DNA of 8,467 nt from an uncultured Oscillibacter sp. (GTDB lineage Bacteria > Bacillota > Clostridia > Oscillospirales > Oscillospiraceae). The position numbers and the translations under genes are program-made. Location of the stretch: the NCBI GenBank assembly GCA_937884915.1, contig CALAAN010000064.1, positions 1-8,467 on the forward strand, in the 5' to 3' direction. The notes under the pieces were generated by a model that saw only the letters and a list, made by a program, of their open reading frames with translations, ran no database searches and was not told the origin of the DNA. Positions 1 through 6,944 of this stretch are shown here, one piece after another. Every line of letters starts with the position of its first letter. The stretch's first letter is position 1.

Positions 1-1
1 G

Positions 2-700
2 ATCGGCGCTTCCGTTGCGAAGCGTTCGGTCTGCCCCAGCTGCCACCCCATCGTCGAGTCGGGCCTGATGGACTGTGACCCTGTTGAGGTTCCCCGCTCC
101 GTCGGCGATAACCGCTTCATGGCGCACTGCGCCGTGCAGTGGCCCAACATCCGCTTCGTCGGCTTCGAGGCCAACGAGTGGCTGCACGACGAGGATCGTC
201 TCATCGCGTTCATCGGCGGCGCGCAGATCGACCCGTACGGCAACGTGAACTCCACCTGCATTTTCGGCAAGGGCGACTACCTGCAGCCCACCACCCGCTT
301 TACCGGTTCCGGCGGCGCCAACGGCATTGCCACCTACTGCAACACCATCATCATGATGCAGCACCAGAAGCGCCGCTTCATGGACCACGTCGACTACATC
401 ACCTCCTGCGGCTGGATGGACGGCCCCGGAGGCCGTGAGCGCGCGGGTCTGCCCGGCAACCGCGGCCCGCAGATGGTCGTCACCGATCTCGGTATCATGA
501 AGTTTGATGACGAGACCAAGCGCATGTACCTCGCTTACTACTATCCGTTCTCCTCTCCCGAGATGGTGCAGGAGAACACCGGCTTCGAGATCGACGTTTC
601 CCGCGCCGAGTTGATGGAAGGCCCCTCTCCGGAGATCATCCGTCTCATCCGTGAGGAGATCGATCCGGGCCAGGCGTTCATCAAGGTCCCGAAGGCCTAA
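2..700 (+). CDS. gctB: Glutaconate CoA-transferase subunit B (GctB), 5'-truncated by window edge
   Basis: This subunit, with GctA, transfers CoA from acetyl-CoA to (R)-2-hydroxyglutarate, the activation step before dehydration; it acts in the cytoplasm. The reading frame is open from base 2, so the gene enters from the left; the first in-frame ATG (base 68) is internal. About 232 residues are visible against roughly 266 in the Acidaminococcus fermentans protein as I recall it, so about 35 N-terminal residues are missing. The visible part starts IGASVAKR and runs into IVESGLMD; the Glu codon at 56-58 aligns with the catalytic Glu54 of A. fermentans GctB, which forms the glutamyl-CoA thioester. 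GGAQIDPYGNVNST and RFTGSGGANGIATY are further family motifs, and the C-terminus IREEIDPGQAFIKVP is typical. gcdA starts 52 nt downstream in the same orientation. gctA is expected upstream. The subunit identity is secure; substrate specificity is inferred from the neighbours. Confidence 0.95.
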   Translation: MGASVAKRSVCPSCHPIVESGLMDCDPVEVPRSVGDNRFMAHCAVQWPNIRFVGFEANEWLHDEDRLIAFIGGAQIDPYGNVNSTCIFGKGDYLQPTTRFTGSGGANGIATYCNTIIMMQHQKRRFMDHVDYITSCGWMDGPGGRERAGLPGNRGPQMVVTDLGIMKFDDETKRMYLAYYYPFSSPEMVQENTGFEIDVSRAELMEGPSPEIIRLIREEIDPGQAFIKVPKA

Positions 701-752
701 GCGATTGGTCTGCCACATTAATTTGCACTTTATTTTTAAGGAGATTTAAAAT

Positions 753-2522
753 ATGAGCGAATACTCTATGCCCTCTTATTTCCAGAATATGCCGGTCATC
801 GGCAAGGATCTGAGCGCATTCCATGAGGACAACGCTGCCGAAATTCAGGCAGTGGAGCAGGAGATCCATGAGATCCGCGAAGCTGCTCTCGAAGCCGGTA
901 AGAGCACCGAAGCGCTCAACGAGTCCGGCCAGTGGACGGCGATGCAGCGCATCATGGAGCTCGTTGACGAAGGCACCTGGTGCCCCCTCAACAGCCTGTA
1001 TAACCCCGAGGACAACAAGAACGGCTCTGTTGGCATCGTCAAGGGCCTCGGCCGTATCGACGGCAAGTGGGCCGTCATCATCGCGAGCGACAACAAGAAG
1101 CTCGCCGGCGCATGGGTCCCCGGCCAGGCAGACAGCCTGCTGCGCGGCAGCGACACGGCCAAGCGCCTGCGCATCCCCCTCGTGTACGTTCTGAACTGCT
1201 CCGGCGTTAAGCTCGACGAGCAGGAGAAGGTGTACCCCAACCGCCGCGGCGGCGGTACGCCGTTCTATCGCAACAGCGAGCTCAACCAGATGGGCGTGCC
1301 CGTCATCGTCGGCATCTACGGCACCAACCCCGCCGGCGGCGGCTATCACTCCATCTCCCCGACCATCCTGATCGCGCATCAGGACGCCAACATGGCGGTC
1401 GGCGGCGCCGGTATCGTCGGCGGTATGAGCCCCAAGGGCCATGTCGACAAGGAGGCTGCCGAGGCGCTCATCAAGGCGCAGAAGAACCTCAAGAGCGACA
1501 TCCCGGGCACCGTCGCCATCCACTACGGTGAGACCGGCTTCTTCCGCGAGGTCTACGCCGATGAAGAGGGCGTGCTCGCCGGTATCCGCAAGTACATCGA
1601 CATGCTGCCCGCTTACGATCCTGAGTTCTTCCGCGTCGACGACCCCAAGGAGCCCCTGTTCGACGCCAACGACCTCTACAGCATCGTTCCGTTCAACCAG
1701 AAGCGCTCCTACGACATGGTCGAAGTCCTCGCGCGTCTTTTCGACGGCTCCGAGTTCATGGAGTATAAGCATGGCTACGGCCCCGAGATGATCACCGGTC
1801 TTGCCAAGATCGACGGTCTGCTCATCGGCGTTGTCGCCAACTATCAGGGCATGCTGATGAATTACCCCGAGTACAAGATGGCGACCTATGGCCAGGCGAT
1901 GGGCGTGGGCGGCAAGCTGTACCGTCAGGGCCTCATCAAGATGAACGAGTTTGTCACCCTCTGCGCGCGTGACCGCATCCCGATGCTGTGGGTCCAGGAT
2001 ACCACCGGTATCGACGTCGGCAACGACGCTGAGCGCGCTGAGCTCCTCGGCCTCGGCCAGAGCCTGATCTACTCCATCCAGTCCAGCAAGCTGCCGATGA
2101 TGGAGATCACGCTCCGCAAGGGCACCGCCGCGGCGCATTACGTTCTCGGCGGCCCGCAGGGCAACGACAACAACGCCTTTTCCATCGGCACCGCCACCAC
2201 CGAGATCTACGTCATGCACGGCGAGACCGCTGCGGCCGCCATGTATGCCCGCCGTCTCGTGAAGGAAGAGAAGGCCGGCGAGGATCTGCAGCCCACCATC
2301 GACAAGATGAACGCGCTGATCCAGGACTACGCCAAGAAGTCCAGCCCGAAGTTCTGCGCCAAGACCGGTATGACCGACGAGATCGTCGACATGAACGACA
2401 TCCGTCCCTACATTCAGGCCTTTACCAACGCCTGCTATCAGAACCCCGAGAGCATCTGCCCGGTCCATCAGATGCTGCTGCCGCGCGTCATCCGCGACTA
2501 CGACGCACTGAACGCGAAGTAA
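753..2522 (+). CDS. gcdA: Glutaconyl-CoA decarboxylase alpha subunit, carboxyltransferase (GcdA)
   Basis: This is the catalytic carboxyltransferase of the biotin-dependent Na+ pump glutaconyl-CoA decarboxylase: it moves the carboxylate of glutaconyl-CoA onto biotin on GcdC, releasing crotonyl-CoA. It is a peripheral cytoplasmic subunit. The 589 residues match the family length (about 587 in A. fermentans). It has two crotonase-fold halves, roughly residues 30-290 and 300-585. The N-terminal half carries GGGTPFYRN (166-174), YGTNPAGGGYHSISPT (189-204) and GGAGIVGG (217-224). The C-terminal half carries QDTTGIDVGNDAE (415-427), LRKGTAAAHYVLGG (454-467) and PQGNDNNAFSIGTA (468-481). The start MSEYSMPSYFQNMP resembles the family N-terminus and is preceded by AAGGAGA at 738-744, 8 nt before the ATG. 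It is separated from the other decarboxylase subunits by hgdCAB. The long match to GcdA rather than to propionyl-CoA carboxylase beta chains, plus the dehydratase genes beside it, supports the glutaconyl-CoA assignment. Confidence 0.96.
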   Translation: MSEYSMPSYFQNMPVIGKDLSAFHEDNAAEIQAVEQEIHEIREAALEAGKSTEALNESGQWTAMQRIMELVDEGTWCPLNSLYNPEDNKNGSVGIVKGLGRIDGKWAVIIASDNKKLAGAWVPGQADSLLRGSDTAKRLRIPLVYVLNCSGVKLDEQEKVYPNRRGGGTPFYRNSELNQMGVPVIVGIYGTNPAGGGYHSISPTILIAHQDANMAVGGAGIVGGMSPKGHVDKEAAEALIKAQKNLKSDIPGTVAIHYGETGFFREVYADEEGVLAGIRKYIDMLPAYDPEFFRVDDPKEPLFDANDLYSIVPFNQKRSYDMVEVLARLFDGSEFMEYKHGYGPEMITGLAKIDGLLIGVVANYQGMLMNYPEYKMATYGQAMGVGGKLYRQGLIKMNEFVTLCARDRIPMLWVQDTTGIDVGNDAERAELLGLGQSLIYSIQSSKLPMMEITLRKGTAAAHYVLGGPQGNDNNAFSIGTATTEIYVMHGETAAAAMYARRLVKEEKAGEDLQPTIDKMNALIQDYAKKSSPKFCAKTGMTDEIVDMNDIRPYIQAFTNACYQNPESICPVHQMLLPRVIRDYDALNAK

Positions 2523-2547
2523 AATATCACTAACAATGCTTTTCTCA

Positions 2548-2578
2548 GCGCTGCGCGGAGGCAAGAACCGCGCAGCGC
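2548..2578 (+). other. Intercistronic hairpin between gcdA and hgdC
   Basis: A perfect 11-bp inverted repeat, GCGCTGCGCGG (2548-2558) and CCGCGCAGCGC (2568-2578), with a 9-nt loop, starts 25 nt after the gcdA stop codon. No run of T follows (the sequence goes on ACGGGAAGACAA), so it does not look like an intrinsic terminator. It ends 14 nt before the hgdC ribosome site. A role in 3'-end protection, processing or partial attenuation that sets the gcdA to hgdC ratio is inference. Confidence 0.7.
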
Positions 2579-2602
2579 ACGGGAAGACAAACGGAGAGTA
2601 CA

Positions 2603-3391
2603 ATGAGCATTTATACCATGGGTATCGACGTCGGCTCCACCGCGTCGAAATGTGTGATTTTAAAGGACGGCAGCGAGATCGTTTCGAAGTCCCTCGTCGC
2701 CGTTGGCACGGGCACGTCGGGCCCGTCCCGCGCGATCTCTCAGGTGCTGGAAAACGCGAACATGACGCGCGAGCAGATGAATTTCGTCCTTGCCACGGGT
2801 TATGGCCGCAACAGCCTTGAGGGCCTTGCCGACATGCAGATGAGCGAGCTTTCCTGCCATGCCAAGGGCGCAACGTTTCTGTTCCCGAACGTGCATACGG
2901 TCATCGATATCGGCGGCCAGGACGTGAAGGTCATCGAGATCGAGAACGGCATGATGAAGAATTTTGTCATGAACGATAAGTGCGCGGCCGGCACCGGCCG
3001 CTTCCTCGACGTCATGGCCCGCGTGCTTGAGGTGAAGGTCGAAGATCTGGGCGATCTTGGCGACAAGTCGACCAGGGAGGTCGGCATCAGCTCGACCTGC
3101 ACGGTCTTTGCCGAGAGCGAGGTCATCTCGCAGCTTGCCATGGGCACGAACAAGTGCGACATCATCAACGGTATCCACAAGTCTGTCGCGGGCCGCGTTT
3201 CCGGCCTCTGCTACCGCATCGGTGTGCGCGATGACGTGGTGATGACCGGCGGCGTTGCACAGGATCACGGCATCGTGAAGGCTCTTCAGGAGCAGCTCGG
3301 CCACGAGATCCACACAACGCCCCTCACGCAGTATAACGGTGCGCTCGGCGCGGCTCTGTTTGCCTACCAGAAGGCTTTGAAGAACCAATAA
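2603..3391 (+). CDS. hgdC: 2-Hydroxyglutaryl-CoA dehydratase activator, component A (HgdC)
   Basis: This is the ATP-dependent activator ('archerase') of 2-hydroxyglutaryl-CoA dehydratase. A homodimer holding one bridging [4Fe-4S] cluster takes an electron from ferredoxin or flavodoxin and drives it into HgdAB on ATP hydrolysis. The 262 residues match the family (about 260). ASKHA-type nucleotide-binding motifs are visible: GIDVGSTASK (7-16), IDIGGQDVK (101-109) and TGGVAQ near the C-terminus. The two cluster-ligand cysteines sit exactly where known, Cys127 in NDKCAAGTGRF and Cys166 in SSTCTVFAESE. The start follows a GGAG site at 2593-2596 with 6-nt spacing. It lies between gcdA and hgdA, as in the A. 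fermentans hydroxyglutarate operon. Related activators exist for lactoyl-CoA, phenyllactoyl-CoA, isocaproyl-CoA and benzoyl-CoA enzymes; neighbour context selects the hydroxyglutaryl type. The enzyme is expected to be extremely oxygen-sensitive. Confidence 0.97.
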   Translation: MSIYTMGIDVGSTASKCVILKDGSEIVSKSLVAVGTGTSGPSRAISQVLENANMTREQMNFVLATGYGRNSLEGLADMQMSELSCHAKGATFLFPNVHTVIDIGGQDVKVIEIENGMMKNFVMNDKCAAGTGRFLDVMARVLEVKVEDLGDLGDKSTREVGISSTCTVFAESEVISQLAMGTNKCDIINGIHKSVAGRVSGLCYRIGVRDDVVMTGGVAQDHGIVKALQEQLGHEIHTTPLTQYNGALGAALFAYQKALKNQ

Positions 3392-3443
3392 CCCCATCCA
3401 CTCGTTACCAAATTTTTCTATATCGCATTAGGAGGAATCAATC

Positions 3444-4889
3444 ATGGCTAAACAAGTCAGTCCCGGCGTGCTTGCTCTGCGCAAGGTCGTCGATGACGTC
3501 TATGCCGACGCCCGTGAAGCGAAGAAGCAGGGTAAGCTGGTCGGTTGGTCCAGCTCCAAGTTCCCCTGTGAGCTTGCTGAGGCCTTTGACCTCAACGTGA
3601 TGTATCCCGAGAACCAGGCTGCCGGTATCGCCGCCCAGCGTGACGGTGAGATCATGTGTCAGGCCGCCGAGGATCTCGGCTTCGACAACGATATCTGCGG
3701 TTACGCACGTATCTCCCTGGCTTATGCCGCCGGTAAGCGCGCCAGCCGCAAGTTCGACCCCGAAACGCTCGAGTTCATCATCGACCCCAACAGCGGCAAG
3801 CCCCTCAAGGACGAAAACGGCAAGGTCGTCATCGATCCTGAGACCGGCAAGCCCAAGAAGGACCCCAAGACGCAGGTCCCCTACACCGTTCTGGACGATA
3901 TCCACGAGATCGAGGCTCTGCCCGAGACTACCGAGAAGGAGATCGCCTACAAGAACTTCCGCCGCGAGGCCATCAAGCCCTACAAGCAGATGCGCATCCC
4001 CCAGCCGGACTTCGTTCTGTGCTGCAACAACATCTGCAACTGCATGACCAAGTGGTACGAGAATATCGCCCGTATGTGCAACATCCCCCTCATCATGGTC
4101 GATATCCCCTACAACAACACCGTGGAAGTCAGCGATTCCGCTGTCAAGTACGTCCGCGCCCAGTTCGACAACGCCATCCATGAGCTCGAAAAGCTCACCG
4201 GCAAGAAGTTCGACGAGAAGAAGTTCGAGCTTGCCTGCAAGCACGCAAACCGCACCGCGCAGAACTGGCTGAAGGTCTGCGACTTCCTGCAGTACAAGCC
4301 TGCCCCGATGAGCGGCTTCGACCTCTTTAACCACATGGCCGATGTCGTCACCGCCCGCGGCAAGGAAGCTGCCGCCGACGCCTTCGAGCTCCTGTCCAAG
4401 GACCTGCAGAAGAATATCGAGGAAGGCACCTCCACGCTGCCATTCCCCGAGAAGTACCGCGTCATGTTCGAGGGTATCCCCTGCTGGCCGAAGCTCCCGA
4501 ACCTGTTCAAGCCACTCAAGGAAAACGGCATCAACGTCACCGCAGTCGTGTACGCGCCCGCGTTCGGCTTTGTTTACAACAACATGGACGAAATGGCCCG
4601 CGCTTACTACAAGGCTCCGAACTCCGTCTGCATCGAGCAGGGCGTTGCCTGGCGTGAGGGCATCTGCCGCGACAACAAGGTCGACGGCGTGCTCGTCCAC
4701 TACAACCGCTCCTGCAAGCCCTGGTCCGGTTACATGGCTGAGATGCAGCGCCGCTTCACCGCTGACCTCGGCGTGCCCTGCGCCGGTTTCGACGGCGACC
4801 AGGCTGACCCGCGCAACTTCAACGAAGCGCAGTACGCGACCCGCGTGCAGGGTCTGGTCGAGGCTATGGAAGCCAACAAGAAAGACTAA
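3444..4889 (+). CDS. hgdA: (R)-2-Hydroxyglutaryl-CoA dehydratase alpha subunit (HgdA)
   Basis: With HgdB this forms component D, which removes water from (R)-2-hydroxyglutaryl-CoA to give glutaconyl-CoA through a ketyl radical started by HgdC. The 481 residues are close to the A. fermentans length (about 477). Family motifs include GWSSSKFPCELAE (34-46), NDICGYARISLAYAAG (82-97), DFVLCCNNICNCMTKWYE (189-206), ASPAFGFVYNN-like APAFGFVYNN (371-380) and HYNRSCKPWSGYM (419-431). By analogy with isocaproyl-CoA dehydratase, likely [4Fe-4S] ligands are Cys85, one cysteine of the 193-200 cluster, and Cys424; this assignment is inferred. Residues about 104-145 are a Lys/Asp/Gly/Pro-rich hydrophilic insertion containing a short duplication. 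The ribosome site AGGAGGA (3430-3436) sits 7 nt before the ATG. The gene is followed by hgdB after 14 nt, with the next ribosome site overlapping its stop codon. Confidence 0.97.
   Translation: MAKQVSPGVLALRKVVDDVYADAREAKKQGKLVGWSSSKFPCELAEAFDLNVMYPENQAAGIAAQRDGEIMCQAAEDLGFDNDICGYARISLAYAAGKRASRKFDPETLEFIIDPNSGKPLKDENGKVVIDPETGKPKKDPKTQVPYTVLDDIHEIEALPETTEKEIAYKNFRREAIKPYKQMRIPQPDFVLCCNNICNCMTKWYENIARMCNIPLIMVDIPYNNTVEVSDSAVKYVRAQFDNAIHELEKLTGKKFDEKKFELACKHANRTAQNWLKVCDFLQYKPAPMSGFDLFNHMADVVTARGKEAAADAFELLSKDLQKNIEEGTSTLPFPEKYRVMFEGIPCWPKLPNLFKPLKENGINVTAVVYAPAFGFVYNNMDEMARAYYKAPNSVCIEQGVAWREGICRDNKVDGVLVHYNRSCKPWSGYMAEMQRRFTADLGVPCAGFDGDQADPRNFNEAQYATRVQGLVEAMEANKKD
3777..3863 (+). repeat. 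Short internal duplication within hgdA
   Basis: The protein segments IIDPNSGKPLKD (residues 112-123, bases 3777-3812) and VIDPETGKPKKD (residues 129-140, bases 3828-3863) match at 8 of 12 positions and lie 17 residues apart start to start. The repeat is visible at protein level in a charged insertion between the two cysteine-rich motifs. It looks like a beta-hairpin or surface-loop duplication. The DNA copies have diverged, so it is not recent. Confidence 0.6.
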
Positions 4890-4894
4890 GGAGG
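4888..4894 (+). promoter_or_regulatory. hgdB ribosome binding site overlapping the hgdA stop codon
   Basis: AAGGAGG uses the last two bases of the hgdA TAA and lies 9 nt before the hgdB ATG. This near-perfect anti-SD complement, placed where ribosomes finish hgdA, suggests coupled translation giving a 1:1 alpha to beta subunit ratio. The coupling is inference; the overlap is seen directly. Confidence 0.85.
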
Positions 4895-4903
4895 CGTGCA
4901 AAA

Positions 4904-6049
4904 ATGAGTATCGAAGCTATCGTTAATGAATTTTCCGCTGTTGCCGCCAATCCCAAGGGCCAGCTCAAGGCCTATAAGGACGCCGGCAAGAAGTGCATCG
5001 GCGTGATGCCTTATTACGCCCCCGAAGAGCTGGTCTACGCCGCCGGTATGATGCCGTTCGGCATGTGGGGCAGCAACAACAAGACCGAGCAGCGCTCCAA
5101 GGAATACTGCGCGACCTTCTATTGCACCATCGCCCAGCTCGACCTCGAGATGCTGCTTGACGGCACGATGGATCTGCTGGACGGTGTCATCACCCCGACC
5201 ATCTGCGACACGCTGCGCCCCATGAGCCAGAACATCCGCGTCGCCATGAGCGAGAAGCTGCCCTGCATCTTCCTCGCCCATCCCCAGAACCGCTTTGCCG
5301 ACTGGGGCAAGCAGTTCTGCCTTGATCAGTACAACAACGTCAAGGAAGGCCTCGAGAAGATCGCCGGTCACGAGATCAAGAGCGAGGACATTGCCGCGGC
5401 CATCAAGGTCTACAACAAGTCCCGCGCTGCCCGCCGCGAGTTCGTCAAGCTCGCGAGCGACCACTGCGACGTCATCGACCCGATCATGCGCTCGGCCGTC
5501 CTCAAGGCTGCCTGGTTCATGGATAAGGCCGAGTACACCGAGAAGCTCGAAGCCCTCAACGCCGAACTCAAGGCGCTGCCCGCTGCCAAGTGGAACGGTG
5601 TGAAGGTCGTCACCTCCGGCATCATCTGCGACAACCCGACGCTGCTCAAGATCTTCAAGGACAACAACGTCGCCATCGCGGCGGACGATGTCGCCCATGA
5701 GTCCCGTGCCTTCCGCACCGACGCGAGCGAAGAGGGCGACCCGATGATGGCGCTCGTCGAGCAGTTCACCAACACCGACTACGACGTCCTGCTCTACGAT
5801 CCGCAGTCCAACAAGAACCGCCGCGGCGAATTCGTAGCCAACATGGTCAAGGAGTCCGGCGCGCAGGGCCTGGTGCTGTTCATGCAGCAGTTCTGCGACC
5901 CCGAGGAGATGGAGTTCCCGTACCTCAAGAAGGCGCTCGACGCTGCTGGGATTCCCTTCATCAAGCTCGGCATCGACCAGCAGATGCGCGACTTCGGTCA
6001 GGCGGCGACCGCCATTCAGGCGTTTGCCGACGTGCTCTCCGTGCAGTAA
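4904..6049 (+). CDS. hgdB: (R)-2-Hydroxyglutaryl-CoA dehydratase beta subunit (HgdB)
   Basis: This is the second subunit of the 2-hydroxyglutaryl-CoA dehydratase heterodimer; it belongs to the same HgdB/HgdA/FldBC superfamily as HgdA and acts in the cytoplasm. The 381 residues match the family length (about 379). Characteristic segments are GVMPYYAPEELVYAAGMMPFGMWG (33-56), KEYCATFYCTIAQ (66-78), TPTICDTLRPMSQN (97-110), HPQNR (126-130), SGIICDNPTLL (238-248) and FMQQFCDPEEMEFPYLKKAL (326-345). Likely cluster ligands are Cys69 or Cys74, Cys101 and Cys331, inferred from related dehydratases rather than proven. The ATG follows AAGGAGG (4888-4894). The gene is the last of the gct/gcdA/hgd block: 11 nt after its stop a strong hairpin begins, followed by a promoter for the next three genes. 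Confidence 0.97.
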   Translation: MSIEAIVNEFSAVAANPKGQLKAYKDAGKKCIGVMPYYAPEELVYAAGMMPFGMWGSNNKTEQRSKEYCATFYCTIAQLDLEMLLDGTMDLLDGVITPTICDTLRPMSQNIRVAMSEKLPCIFLAHPQNRFADWGKQFCLDQYNNVKEGLEKIAGHEIKSEDIAAAIKVYNKSRAARREFVKLASDHCDVIDPIMRSAVLKAAWFMDKAEYTEKLEALNAELKALPAAKWNGVKVVTSGIICDNPTLLKIFKDNNVAIAADDVAHESRAFRTDASEEGDPMMALVEQFTNTDYDVLLYDPQSNKNRRGEFVANMVKESGAQGLVLFMQQFCDPEEMEFPYLKKALDAAGIPFIKLGIDQQMRDFGQAATAIQAFADVLSVQ

Positions 6050-6060
6050 GGAAAGTCTAT

Positions 6061-6092
6061 TTTCCCGCCTGCCGTACAAGGCAGGCGGGAAA
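6061..6092 (+). other. Strong hairpin downstream of hgdB (possible weak or atypical terminator)
   Basis: A perfect 13-bp inverted repeat, TTTCCCGCCTGCC (6061-6073) and GGCAGGCGGGAAA (6080-6092), with a 6-nt loop, begins 11 nt after the hgdB stop codon. A G-U pair (6060 with 6093) can extend it. No T-run follows on either strand, so a classical intrinsic terminator is not supported. It stands between hgdB and an independent promoter, where a 3'-end stabiliser, processing site or partial terminator would be expected. Confidence 0.75.
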
Positions 6093-6125
6093 GCCGTTAA
6101 AAATGCGCAAAAAGTGCATACGCGC

Positions 6126-6140
6126 TTGCAATTCCTGCAA
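6126..6140. promoter_or_regulatory. Possible operator dyad over the -35 box
   Basis: TTGCA (6126-6130) and TGCAA (6136-6140) form a 5-5-5 inverted repeat that covers the -35 hexamer and part of the spacer. A symmetric element in this position could be a repressor site controlling gcdDCB. It is short and could occur by chance; I recognise no named regulator motif. Confidence 0.3.
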
Positions 6141-6155
6141 TCGCTTTGCTATAAT
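6126..6155 (+). promoter_or_regulatory. Sigma-A-type promoter for gcdDCB (extended -10)
   Basis: The -35 is TTGCAA (6126-6131) and the -10 is TATAAT (6150-6155), a perfect consensus, with an 18-bp spacer. TG at 6147-6148 one base before the -10 makes it an extended -10 promoter. A start near 6162 would leave a leader of about 20 nt that still contains the gcdD ribosome site (AAGGAA, 6173-6178). It lies in AT-rich non-coding DNA directly upstream of gcdD and is the best promoter in the window. Confidence 0.8.
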
Positions 6156-6181
6156 CCAATATTGAAAGGTAAAAGGAAGAA

Positions 6182-6460
6182 ATGGAATACAGCAGCCTGT
6201 TTGTTACCCTGATGGGTATTGGCACGGTGTTCTTCGGCCTGATCTGCATCATTTTCCTGACTATGGCAATGGGTGCGATCCTCAAGGGCAAGGAGAAGAC
6301 CCCTGCCGCCGCTGCCGCCGCTCCTGCTGCCGCGCCTGCACCGGCTCCCAAGCCGCAGGGTATGCAGCCGGAGATCGTGGCCGCGATCACTGCCGCTCTC
6401 TCGGAAGAGGTCGGTATCTCGTCCCGCAGCATGAACATCGTCAACATTAAAAAAATCTAA
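6182..6460 (+). CDS. gcdD: Glutaconyl-CoA decarboxylase delta subunit, OadG/GcdD-like small membrane protein
   Basis: This is the small membrane subunit that holds the decarboxylase complex together, equivalent to OadG/MmdD in related Na+ pumps. The 92 residues show one N-terminal transmembrane segment (about 6-34, LFVTLMGIGTVFFGLICIIF and on), then a positively charged GKEK turn. An Ala/Pro linker (about 41-59) follows, then a short amphipathic segment MQPEIVAAITAALSEE (61-76) and a tail ending NIVNIKKI. This layout is typical of OadG-type subunits, in which the N-terminus binds the beta subunit and the C-terminus the carboxyltransferase. It is somewhat shorter than the A. fermentans GcdD I recall (about 107). 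The ATG follows AAGGAA with 5-nt spacing and is the first gene after the internal promoter. gcdC follows after 24 nt. Sequence conservation in this family is low, so the call rests on architecture and context. Confidence 0.88.
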   Translation: MEYSSLFVTLMGIGTVFFGLICIIFLTMAMGAILKGKEKTPAAAAAAPAAAPAPAPKPQGMQPEIVAAITAALSEEVGISSRSMNIVNIKKI

Positions 6461-6484
6461 TTTTATTTTTAGGAGAGAACAAAC

Positions 6485-6901
6485 ATGATCAAGCAGTACA
6501 ATGTCACCGTTAACGGTACCACCTACGAAGTCACCGTCGAGTCCGCCGCCGGCGGCCGTATGGCTTCCGCTCCCGTCTCCCGCGCTGCCGCGGCTCCCGT
6601 TGCCCGCGCTGCCGCACCCGCCTCCGCTGCTGCTCCGGCTCCTGCCGCCGCTCCCGCTGCTGCCCCCAAGGCTGCTGCTCCCGCCGGCGCCGGTACTGTC
6701 ACCAGCCCGATGCCCGGCACCATCCTCGATGTGAAGGTCGCCGCCGGTCAGGCCGTCAAGGAAGGCGATCTGCTGTTCATCCTCGAGGCCATGAAGATGG
6801 AGAACGAGATCTTCGCTCCCTGCGCTGGCACCATCTCCTCCGTCGCAGTTGCCAAGGGCGCTGCTGTCAACCCCGGCGACGTTCTGTGCGTCATCGGCTA
6901 A
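6485..6901 (+). CDS. gcdC: Glutaconyl-CoA decarboxylase gamma subunit, biotin carrier (GcdC)
   Basis: This is the biotinyl carrier that shuttles CO2 from the GcdA active site to the GcdB membrane subunit. The 138 residues split into a short N-terminal segment (1-20), an Ala/Pro flexible linker (about 22-70), and a biotinyl/lipoyl domain (about 70-138). The domain has the canonical EAMKMEN motif; the biotinylated lysine is Lys104 (codon 6794-6796). PMPGTI (75-80) and the C-terminal NPGDVLCVIG are also family features. The length agrees with A. fermentans GcdC (about 145). Biotin must be attached by a biotin protein ligase encoded elsewhere. The ribosome site AGGAG (6471-6475) lies 9 nt before the ATG, after an AT-rich spacer. 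The low-complexity linker is GC-rich and produces spurious open frames on both strands. Confidence 0.95.
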   Translation: MIKQYNVTVNGTTYEVTVESAAGGRMASAPVSRAAAAPVARAAAPASAAAPAPAAAPAAAPKAAAPAGAGTVTSPMPGTILDVKVAAGQAVKEGDLLFILEAMKMENEIFAPCAGTISSVAVAKGAAVNPGDVLCVIG

Positions 6902-6944
6902 CAGCATTCCCCCTGGATTAACTGTGAAAGGAAAAGAAACATAA

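Noticed and set aside
701..752. Possible promoter or terminator between gctB and gcdA
   Set aside because: Only 52 nt, with no -10 match at proper spacing and no stem-loop; best read as an operon spacer with the gcdA ribosome site.
2536..2820. Small plus-strand frame starting in the gcdA-hgdC gap
   Set aside because: It overlaps hgdC in another frame, runs through the hairpin, and has no ribosome site of its own.
681..2873. 730-residue open frame on the minus strand across gcdA
   Set aside because: It is fully antisense to a clearly recognised gene; long antisense frames arise from strong G/C third-position bias. The translation is low-complexity (Val/Asp/Gly/His-rich) with no recognisable family.
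3409..3430. Possible promoter before hgdA (AT-rich stretch TTACCAAATTTTTCTATATC)
   Set aside because: No acceptable -35/-10 pair with 16-18 bp spacing; it looks like an ordinary AT-rich intercistronic spacer with a ribosome site.
3438..4901. 487-residue minus-strand open frame across hgdA
   Set aside because: Same codon-bias shadow: opposite a conserved gene, Val/Leu/Gly/Asp-rich, and without a recognisable domain.
4886..6079. 397-residue minus-strand open frame across hgdB
   Set aside because: Antisense shadow of hgdB with no convincing homology.
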